This document shows, in pieces, positions 1 through 5,998 of a DNA stretch of 8,455 nucleotides. The position numbers were made by a program, and so were the translations under genes. The DNA comes from WHTG01 sp035540515. Lineage in GTDB: Bacteria > Actinomycetota > Nitriliruptoria > Euzebyales > Egibacteraceae. The notes below the pieces were generated by a model. It was not told where the DNA came from. It was given only the letters and a program-made list of their open reading frames with translations, and did no database searches. Numbering within the stretch: the stretch's first letter is position 1; every line of letters begins with the position of its first letter. The stretch is from the NCBI GenBank assembly GCA_035540515.1, contig DATLGM010000042.1, forward strand, positions 1 through 8,455, read 5' to 3'.

Positions 1-12
1 CCCCCACTCCCC

Positions 13-66
13 GTGAAGGAATCTCCAGATTCCTCGCCGGGGGACGGAATCTGGAGATTCCATCAC
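13..66. repeat. Nested palindrome / large inverted repeat upstream of the peptidase gene
   Basis: Two 16-base units, GGAATCTCCAGATTCC (18-33) and GGAATCTGGAGATTCC (46-61), are exact reverse complements of each other. Each is also its own palindrome: GGAATCT, two central bases, AGATTCC. The match extends outward through GTGA (13-16) and TCAC (63-66) with one A/A mismatch (17/62), giving a 21-position stem with 20 pairs around a 12-base loop (34-45). Unit spacing is 28 bases, start to start. Neither side has a T-tract, so a standard intrinsic terminator is not supported. Plausible roles are a double operator for a dimeric regulator, an interspersed repeat element, or an RNA hairpin at the 3' end of an upstream gene outside the window. 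The structure is plain in the sequence; the function is inference. Confidence 0.85.
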
Positions 67-120
67 CAGCAGTTGGGTGGGGCAGGCCGGGACCGGCGGG
101 GCTGCCGTCCGCCGCCCGAG

Positions 121-145
121 AATTCCGCCGGCGCCGGCAGGAATC
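121..145. repeat. GC-rich inverted repeat in the peptidase leader
   Basis: A perfect 12-base palindrome, GCCGGCGCCGGC (127-138), is flanked by ATTCC (122-126) and GGAAT (140-144), which pair if A139 is bulged. This gives an 11-pair hairpin ending about 60 bases before the peptidase start. The flanking pentamers echo the GGAAT/ATTCC ends of the palindrome at 13-66. It could be a structured 5' leader or an additional degenerate binding site; GC-rich palindromes also arise by chance in such genomes. Confidence 0.5.
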
Positions 146-192
146 GCTGCGCCGGCAACGAAGTGCCCCTGTACGAACGCGAGCAGTCGAGC

Positions 193-197
193 AGGAG
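193..197 (+). promoter_or_regulatory. Ribosome binding site of the M14 peptidase gene
   Basis: AGGAG lies nine bases before the ATG at 207. It supports this start over the spurious ATGs upstream in other frames, and the encoded protein then begins directly with a signal peptide. Confidence 0.7.
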
Positions 198-206
198 CTT
201 CTTGTT

Positions 207-2936
207 ATGCGCGGGCGCCGTCTTTTCATTGCCGCCGTTCTGGTCGTCGCGGTGCTGCCGGCCGCGGGCATCGCCTCACCGGATCCCCTTCCGGAAACGC
301 GAGCGGGGGCCACCACCCCCGTCGCGGTCGACGAGGCGACGTACCAGGCGTACGGCCGTGTGTTCCCCGACCCGCACGGTTGCTTCGTGCAGGGCGGCGA
401 GGCGCCGGTGGACACCGCGATCTCGCCGTGGGCGAAGGGTCGCGTGTGCGCGGTGGACTACCTGTCCTACACCGACGTCACCGAGGGCGCGCGGTTCCTG
501 TCCCGCCGCTTCCCGGACCTGGTCGAGGTGGTGCGCCTCGACGAGGCCTACGGCAACCCGGACTACAAGTCGGCCGGCATCGCCCGCCCCGTCGCGGTCG
601 AAGACGACGGCAACGCCAAGGCGCTGGGCCGCGACAAGAGCCCCCTGTACCTGTACAAGGTCACGAACAAGAACTCCGACGTGCCCGAAGCCGAGCGTGA
701 GCACTTCGCCTTCTCGATGGCCATCCACGGGCTTGAGCGCGCCGGCCTCGAAGGCGGCGTCCGTGCCATGGAGGACCTCGTGTCGTGGGCGGCATGCGAG
801 ATCGGTGGTGACCGCGCCGACACGACACCGGCGTGCGCCACCGACGGCCCGTTCCCCAAGAAGATCGTCGAGGGCGACACCGACCGCCCCGTCCCCACGG
901 CGTTGGAGACGCTGGACCGCTCGGTCATCTACTTCTTCGCACCCAACCCCGACGGCTGGCGCTACGGCACCAAGCGCCCCGCCGAGGTCCGCGACGGTGA
1001 CCCCAACGCCAACTTCCTGTTCGGCCCCTCGCACTCCCGTTACAACGGTCACGGTGTGGATCTCAACCGCGACTGGCCGACCGTGGGGTACACGCTGAAG
1101 TCCCACCAGCCGTGGAGCGAGCCGGAGACCCGCGCGTTCGGCGAGGTGTTCCTCGACATCAAGAGCAAGACCGCCAAGGACCGCTTCGCCGGCGGCATCG
1201 ACCTGCACGGCATGCTCAACGCCAGTGCGTTCAGCTACACCCTGCTCGGTGCTGACCAGCGCGACTACCGCAAGAACGCGATCACCGTCGAGACCAGCCT
1301 GCGGACGTGGGAGGACCAGACCCAGCGCCTGACCTGGTCGCCGTACATCGGTGACACCAACGGCGACGGCGAGCAGGACCGGCCGGCGCCCATCCCCGTC
1401 GCCGACGAGTGGGGCACCGTGTTCGACACCCTCGGCTACACGATCACCGGTGGCCTGGGCTTTTGGATGGACGACTCGCGCATCGGCCTCGGCGGCGTCG
1501 GCATCAACAACGAGATGGCGCTGTCGCACATGGCGCCCAACAACATCTACGAGCCGGCGCTGATCCAGACGCACATCGACGGCAACAAGGGCCTGATCTA
1601 CTCGCAGATCTCGGCGCTGCTGTACGAGCAGCCCGTCGCGTTCAAGCCGACCGGCAAGATCGGCTACGTCTTCAACCCCAAGCGCGTGACCAAGGACGGC
1701 CACGACCGGCCGACCAACCCCGGTCTGCCGGCGCAGTCCGACATCGAGGTCCTGTTGCCGTGCGGCAACGACGTGCCGCCGACGCTGCCGGGCAGCTGCC
1801 GTGAGGGTTCGTTCTCGGTCAACGGCGCCAACGCCATCTACGAGTTCGAGGTCAAGGGCCCCGCCGACGGGGTGTGGAACGGCGGCATGACCGTCAAGTC
1901 GACCGCGGCTCCGCAGTTCGTAGGCCACCAGGTCGCCGTCCACGCCGGCGTGATCCTCGAGCACTTCGACGAGGCCGAGAACGGCTGGGCGACCGTCAAG
2001 ACCTTGTCCCGCACCGCCACGACGTTCAACGACCCGGCCCCCGGCCGTTGGCGGGTCCGGATCACGGGCGACAACGCGGCGTCGATGCCGCGCCGGCTGA
2101 TTGTCGACTTCGACGCGGTCACGGCCGAGGAGAGCCCCGGCCAGATCCCCATCTCCGCGTCCAGCATGGACTTCTACACCGACCTCAACGAGTACGTGCC
2201 CGAGGGCGCCAAGCTCGAGGAGCTGGCCATCCAGACGGTCCTCGACGGCGAGGGCCTGCGCGACTACGACACCGTGCTGGTAACCAATAACCTCGGCCGC
2301 GCCGAGTACCTGCGCACCGAGCTGGGGCTGTCCGTCACTGACGTCACCCGCTACTTCGCCAACCTGCGGGCCTTCGCCGAGGGTGGCGGCAACCTGGTGC
2401 TGACCGACGCGGCGCTGTCCGGCCTGACCGACATGGGCCTGGTCGCTGCCAACGCCGTGCAGCGACAGGAGGGGCTGGCGGGCTTCTATGCGTTCCGCAC
2501 AGCCGGCAGCACCGTCACGTACACCGACCCCGAGACGTACCCGTTGGCAGCTGGCGTCGACCTGCCCGGGGCCGCGGAGCGTGAGCAGGGCAGCCGGCAG
2601 GCGGTCGAACCGCCGACGCTGGGCTTCAGCCCCGACGGCCACGCCCACGCCCGCATGCCGTTCTGGGGTGTGCAACGCCAGGCCTGGGAAGCGCTGTGCG
2701 ACAAGGCGCAGCCCACACACTGCACGACGGCCGCGACTGCCTCGCAGGGTCAGCTGGCCAGCGTCGGTGAGATCGGCCTGGGCGACGGTGTGGTCCGCAT
2801 CGTCGGCGCGCTGCTGCCCGACCCCAACCCGGTCGATGACGACCGCGGTGACGTCCGGTTCGGTCTGGGATCGCACGCCCTGACCTACACCGCGTACCAG
2901 GTGTTCGAGAACCTGGTCGACTACGCCCGCGACTGA
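207..2936 (+). CDS. Secreted multidomain M14-family zinc carboxypeptidase
   Basis: Predicted exported zinc metallopeptidase that removes residues from peptides or cell-wall peptides outside the cell. A signal peptide occupies about residues 1-24 (MRGRR, hydrophobic core, cleavage near GIAS). The M14 catalytic domain covers about 85-475. Zinc ligands are H174 and E177 (IHGLE, the HxxE motif) and H334 (IDLHG). NPDGW (247-251) and GVDLNRDW (283-290, N287/R288 for substrate carboxylate binding) are hallmark motifs. The catalytic glutamate is not obvious; E436 in GINNEMALSH is the best candidate. DTNGDGEQD (383-391) resembles a calcium-binding loop. After the catalytic domain come a beta-rich segment (about 540-640, like pre-peptidase C-terminal domains) and a region at about 650-900 with a glutamine-amidotransferase-like Rossmann pattern (YDTVLVTNN, LRAFAEGGGNLVLTD). 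At 909 residues it is far longer than a minimal M14 enzyme. It ends four bases before the convergent neighbour. Substrate unknown; family assignment firm, C-terminal domain calls tentative. Confidence 0.9.
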   Translation: MRGRRLFIAAVLVVAVLPAAGIASPDPLPETRAGATTPVAVDEATYQAYGRVFPDPHGCFVQGGEAPVDTAISPWAKGRVCAVDYLSYTDVTEGARFLSRRFPDLVEVVRLDEAYGNPDYKSAGIARPVAVEDDGNAKALGRDKSPLYLYKVTNKNSDVPEAEREHFAFSMAIHGLERAGLEGGVRAMEDLVSWAACEIGGDRADTTPACATDGPFPKKIVEGDTDRPVPTALETLDRSVIYFFAPNPDGWRYGTKRPAEVRDGDPNANFLFGPSHSRYNGHGVDLNRDWPTVGYTLKSHQPWSEPETRAFGEVFLDIKSKTAKDRFAGGIDLHGMLNASAFSYTLLGADQRDYRKNAITVETSLRTWEDQTQRLTWSPYIGDTNGDGEQDRPAPIPVADEWGTVFDTLGYTITGGLGFWMDDSRIGLGGVGINNEMALSHMAPNNIYEPALIQTHIDGNKGLIYSQISALLYEQPVAFKPTGKIGYVFNPKRVTKDGHDRPTNPGLPAQSDIEVLLPCGNDVPPTLPGSCREGSFSVNGANAIYEFEVKGPADGVWNGGMTVKSTAAPQFVGHQVAVHAGVILEHFDEAENGWATVKTLSRTATTFNDPAPGRWRVRITGDNAASMPRRLIVDFDAVTAEESPGQIPISASSMDFYTDLNEYVPEGAKLEELAIQTVLDGEGLRDYDTVLVTNNLGRAEYLRTELGLSVTDVTRYFANLRAFAEGGGNLVLTDAALSGLTDMGLVAANAVQRQEGLAGFYAFRTAGSTVTYTDPETYPLAAGVDLPGAAEREQGSRQAVEPPTLGFSPDGHAHARMPFWGVQRQAWEALCDKAQPTHCTTAATASQGQLASVGEIGLGDGVVRIVGALLPDPNPVDDDRGDVRFGLGSHALTYTAYQVFENLVDYARD

Positions 2937-2940
2937 CGGG

Positions 2941-5013
2941 TCAACGGTGGGGGATCCGGCGCAGCGCCCCGCCGGCCCCCACCAGCAACACCTCGACGGT
3001 GTTGGTGCCGTCGACGAACGCATCCGGTGACACCAGCGCACGGAACCGCCCCGGCGGTCCGTGGCCGACCTCGGTCCGCGTGACGGCGCGGACACGCCCG
3101 TTGACGGCGACGGCGATCGTCAGCGGGTCGTCGGCGACGCCGGCGATGTCGCCGTACACCGACGCCGGCACGACCGGGCCGTCGGTGTCGACGTCTGCGT
3201 AGGCATTGGGCCAACGCAGTCGCAGGCGAAGGCCGCCGGCGCGCGGGACGTCATCCGGCACCCTGCGGCCCACCAGGTCGGGGGTGCCCGGCGGGCGAAG
3301 GCTGAACAGGTCAAACGCGCCGTCGGCGGCGAACAGCTGCCGGCGCTCGTCAGCCAGCTGCGCGACACGGTCAAAGAAGTTGCCGACGCGCCACTGCCTG
3401 CGCTCGCTGTCGACGAATCGCCGGTGAGACGAGTCGGATGCGGTCGCGTTCGCCGGCCGGCCGTCGACGCCCGGGGGCGGGTCGAGGCCCATCAGGTCGA
3501 GGACCGTCGGGACGACGTCGACGGTGCTCAGCGGGACGTCAGACACTCCACCGTGCTGTTGCCCGGGTGCCTTGATCAGCAGCGGGACCGCCGCGATGTC
3601 GGCCACGTTCTCCGCAGTGACGGTCCGCGTCGGCGTGCCGGGGACCAGGCTCACGCCGTGGTCGGCGGCCACCACCAGAAGGGTGTCGTCGTACATCCCC
3701 ACCTGCCGCAGGTGCTCGAGCAGGTCGCCGAGCAGCCGGTCGGTCAACTGCAGCTGCGCGTGCAGCAGCTGCAACGACTGGGCGCGCGGCCACGGCAGCG
3801 TCGTCCAGCCGTCCTCACCGGTCGCAGGGTCTGACACGGCCATGTGCCGGCGCCCGTCAGGCAGGTACCGCCACGGCCGGTGGGGGAGCAGCGAGTGCAG
3901 CACGTGCAGCCCCGGGCGCTGCGACGGCTGCACGGCAGCGACGAACGCCGCGAAGTCCCCGGGGGTGTCCTCGGCAAGGGCGTGGCGCGCCTCGGCCAGG
4001 AAGACGTCGCGGTCCAGGTCCTGTCCGCCACCGAAGTCACGCCACCCGGTGTCCAGCGGCGGCAACCCGCCGGCGAAGTCGTCGGGGACGACGAGGTGTT
4101 GCTGCACCACGACCAGGTCGCGCAGCGCCGCGCGGACGTCCACTGCAGACGTGCGGGTGTGCGCGCAGGGGCGACCGCACAGGTCGGTCAGCGGCTCGAG
4201 CGCGTGCGGTTGGTAGACATCGCCAAGCAGCGCGAACAGGTTGTGCGGGTGGGACCCGCCGTTGGGCGGCACGCTCACCGGCGAGTAGCGGCCGCTCAGC
4301 AGCGCCGGCACCGCCTCGGCGGTCGAGGAGTGCGCCGCAGCCACGTTGCGGTGCAGCGTCGCATCGCCGGCAAGCTGCGCGAAGGCCGGATACGCCTCGG
4401 CGTCGATCCGCCCGTCGGTGTCGAGCAACGCAGCCAACGGAAGCTCGTCGAAGATCACGAACACGATCGGGGGACCGTCTGCCGGGATACCGCTCAACGC
4501 GTGTGCGGCCTGCGCCGGCATGACCAGCGCACGGACCGGTGAGCCGAGCAAGAACAGCACCAGCACCGCGGGCACGGCCAGCGCGCACATGCGCACGATG
4601 CTGCGGACCGCACCAGCTCGGTGGTGGGCGACGGCGGCCAGCGCTGCGACGCAAAGCGCGACGGCGACCTCCACGACGCCCGGCAGCCGGTCGCCCGCCC
4701 CCAGGCGGAGCCCCACCAGGGTCGCGACGCCGGCCAGCGCCCCGATCATCCCGTGGTGCACCACGCGCCCCGTTGGCCGGTGGAGGCGGTGGACGCCCAG
4801 CGTGAGCGCCGCGAGGCACAGGGGTACGCCGACCGCCACCGCGCCCGCGAGCAGCAGGATGTGGCCCCGTCCGAGGTCGTGCGCCACGAAGAACGCGGGG
4901 TTGCGGCCCAGCAGGTCGAGCAGCGGCTGGGCGAACGCGATCGCGGACAGGCCGGCGATCGACAGGACGACGTCGCGGCCCGCGAGCGGGCTTCCGGAGG
5001 TGCGCTCGGTCAC
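2941..5013 (-). CDS. Membrane-anchored alkaline-phosphatase/sulfatase-superfamily hydrolase or phosphotransferase
   Basis: A 690-residue protein. About five hydrophobic membrane segments (roughly 14-36, 51-74, 88-104, 113-130, 142-160) precede an extracytoplasmic catalytic domain (about 180-520) and a C-terminal beta-rich tail (about 590-690). Visible metal and active-site elements are FDE (188-190; D189/E190), a candidate nucleophile in HSSTAE (229-231), the HSLLPHRPW motif (373-381; H373/H378) and ADHG (450-453; D451/H452). GVDGRPA (515-521) matches the usual end of sulfatase-like domains. The formylglycine signature CxPxR is absent; Ser/Thr takes its place, as in LtaS-like and phosphoethanolamine-transferase-like enzymes. 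The architecture suggests transfer or hydrolysis of a phospho-group on a lipid or surface glycan, substrate unknown. The start is GTG at 5013, overlapping the upstream methyltransferase stop as GTGA; no strong Shine-Dalgarno is visible, so translational coupling is likely. It could instead be a genuine sulfatase-type hydrolase. Confidence 0.87.
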   Translation of the reverse strand: MTERTSGSPLAGRDVVLSIAGLSAIAFAQPLLDLLGRNPAFFVAHDLGRGHILLLAGAVAVGVPLCLAALTLGVHRLHRPTGRVVHHGMIGALAGVATLVGLRLGAGDRLPGVVEVAVALCVAALAAVAHHRAGAVRSIVRMCALAVPAVLVLFLLGSPVRALVMPAQAAHALSGIPADGPPIVFVIFDELPLAALLDTDGRIDAEAYPAFAQLAGDATLHRNVAAAHSSTAEAVPALLSGRYSPVSVPPNGGSHPHNLFALLGDVYQPHALEPLTDLCGRPCAHTRTSAVDVRAALRDLVVVQQHLVVPDDFAGGLPPLDTGWRDFGGGQDLDRDVFLAEARHALAEDTPGDFAAFVAAVQPSQRPGLHVLHSLLPHRPWRYLPDGRRHMAVSDPATGEDGWTTLPWPRAQSLQLLHAQLQLTDRLLGDLLEHLRQVGMYDDTLLVVAADHGVSLVPGTPTRTVTAENVADIAAVPLLIKAPGQQHGGVSDVPLSTVDVVPTVLDLMGLDPPPGVDGRPANATASDSSHRRFVDSERRQWRVGNFFDRVAQLADERRQLFAADGAFDLFSLRPPGTPDLVGRRVPDDVPRAGGLRLRLRWPNAYADVDTDGPVVPASVYGDIAGVADDPLTIAVAVNGRVRAVTRTEVGHGPPGRFRALVSPDAFVDGTNTVEVLLVGAGGALRRIPHR

Positions 5014-5909
5014 CGGCGGGTCAGCCGCCGTGACACGCGGGCCGTCAGCGAGACGCGCGGCGGCACCGCCGCGGCGCGAGCCCGGTCACGCTGACGACGA
5101 AGCCGGCGGTTTCTGCGGCGCAGCTCGGTCACCTCAGCTTCCAGCCGCAGCGAGCGCTGCCCCAGCGCCCGAACGAGCTGCTCGACCGTCGCCGGCCACC
5201 GGTCCTCGATCCGCGCCAGCGCGTCGGGCTCGGGTTGCTCGCACCGGCTGCACAGCCAAACCTTCTCCTCGGCGCGTAGGCGCAGCAGGTCGACCACCCA
5301 GGTGGGCGCCAGCTCCTCGGGCGTCACCACCCGGCTGCGCAGCCCCGCCCGCGCGAGCCGGTCGCCGAAGTCCTCGCCGTAGTGACGGACGTGGTCGGCC
5401 TGCCCGAACCGCCGCACGCGCTCGGCCTCGTCGGCGTCGGGGTCCTCGTCCGTCGGGCCAGCACGCCATGGCACCTGGACGAACGCGACACCGCCTGGCG
5501 CCAGGACTCGCGCGACCTCAGCCATCGCCGACCGGTCGTCGGGGATGTGCTCGAAGACGTGGTAGCACAGCACCACCTCGGCGCTGCCCGCCGGGAGGGG
5601 CAGACGGGTCAGCGATGCGGCGACATCGACCTGGCGGTTTCGTGGCTCGGCGTCGAGACGCACGACACGGCCGCCGGCGACCCCGGCCAGAACCGGTGCC
5701 AGGCACGGGGACGGTGCGACGTCCAGCACGATCCCATCTGCGCGCATCAGCGGCAGAACCACGTGCAGCAGCTGGGTCAGGAAGCGGTGGCGCTCCAGGC
5801 TGCCGCAGGTCGGGCAGGTGACCTCCAGCCGGTTGCCGGCCGGGCTGGGCCCGAACGACGCAGCCGACGTCCCGCAGACGTTGCAGATCCGCACCGCCCC
5901 GACCGTCAT
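5010..5909 (-). CDS. Zinc-ribbon class I SAM-dependent methyltransferase with coiled-coil tail
   Basis: A 299-residue predicted cytoplasmic methyltransferase. The N-terminus carries a four-cysteine zinc ribbon (C9, C12, C32, C35) running into CPTCGSLERHR (32-42). The Rossmann fold follows: motif I GIVLDVAPSP (59-68), an acidic residue after strand 2 (RLDAEPRN, 84-91), CYHVFEHIPDD (115-125) and EVARVLAPGG (131-140), as in Methyltransf_11 enzymes. FGQADHVRHYG (168-178) is a motif I associate with this zinc-ribbon subgroup. A second CxxC (C220/C223) follows, then a strongly basic helical tail (about 240-280) with coiled-coil character. An in-frame ATG exists at 5969, but the ATG at 5909 is preferred: GGGAGG lies six bases upstream and the ribbon begins immediately, while the 20 extra residues look non-coding. 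It is the first gene of a two-gene operon with the membrane phosphatase-like protein. A surface-glycan or lipid-linked acceptor is plausible but inferred. Confidence 0.87.
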   Translation of the reverse strand: MTVGAVRICNVCGTSAASFGPSPAGNRLEVTCPTCGSLERHRFLTQLLHVVLPLMRADGIVLDVAPSPCLAPVLAGVAGGRVVRLDAEPRNRQVDVAASLTRLPLPAGSAEVVLCYHVFEHIPDDRSAMAEVARVLAPGGVAFVQVPWRAGPTDEDPDADEAERVRRFGQADHVRHYGEDFGDRLARAGLRSRVVTPEELAPTWVVDLLRLRAEEKVWLCSRCEQPEPDALARIEDRWPATVEQLVRALGQRSLRLEAEVTELRRRNRRLRRQRDRARAAAVPPRVSLTARVSRRLTRR

Positions 5910-5915
5910 GGCCGC

Positions 5916-5921
5916 CCTCCC
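5916..5921 (-). promoter_or_regulatory. Ribosome binding site deciding the methyltransferase start
   Basis: On the minus strand GGGAGG lies six bases before the ATG at 5909. This strong match decides the start in favour of 5909 over the longer in-frame option at 5969. Confidence 0.75.
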
Positions 5922-5957
5922 GTGGCTGCAGCGGGGGCCGGCCCGCTCGCGTGGGGG

Positions 5958-5963
5958 ATGGTA
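5958..5963 (-). promoter_or_regulatory. Possible -10 element for the methyltransferase operon
   Basis: TACCAT on the minus strand fits the TANNNT pattern and lies 48 bases upstream of the methyltransferase ATG, within the 89-base divergent gap to hom. No convincing -35 hexamer is seen at the expected distance, so this is only a candidate. Confidence 0.25.
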
Positions 5964-5983
5964 GGTCACCGACCCGGCTTCCG

Positions 5984-5989
5984 TAGACT
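5984..5989 (+). promoter_or_regulatory. Candidate -10 element giving a leaderless hom transcript
   Basis: TAGACT matches TANNNT and ends nine bases before the hom ATG at 5999. No Shine-Dalgarno sequence lies between them (TCCGCGCCG). This arrangement is typical of actinobacterial leaderless promoters, where transcription begins at or next to the start codon. No clear -35 box is seen. Confidence 0.45.
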
Positions 5990-5998
5990 TCCGCGCCG

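Noticed and set aside
13..66. Intrinsic terminator for an upstream gene
   Set aside because: The stem is strong but no T-tract follows on either strand, and the nested symmetry is not needed for a terminator; kept as a repeat/regulatory element of unknown role.
13..1098. 361-codon plus-strand frame beginning inside the palindrome
   Set aside because: Arg/Thr/Pro/Ser-rich shadow of the peptidase frame, with no ribosome binding site and no recognisable motif.
276..3095. 939-codon open frame antisense to the peptidase gene
   Set aside because: Its translation is low-complexity and rich in Arg, Gly, Val and Asp, with no domain. It mirrors the real gene, whose motifs are clear; long antisense frames are common at this GC content.
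4346..5821. 491-codon plus-strand frame opposite the methyltransferase and membrane-protein genes
   Set aside because: Composition is Arg/Pro/Ala-biased; the minus-strand genes have intact catalytic motifs and coupled start/stop, so this is a shadow.
5910..5969. N-terminal extension of the methyltransferase to the ATG at 5969
   Set aside because: The extra 20 residues do not resemble the family, the ATG at 5909 has a strong ribosome binding site, and the extension would occupy most of the divergent promoter gap.
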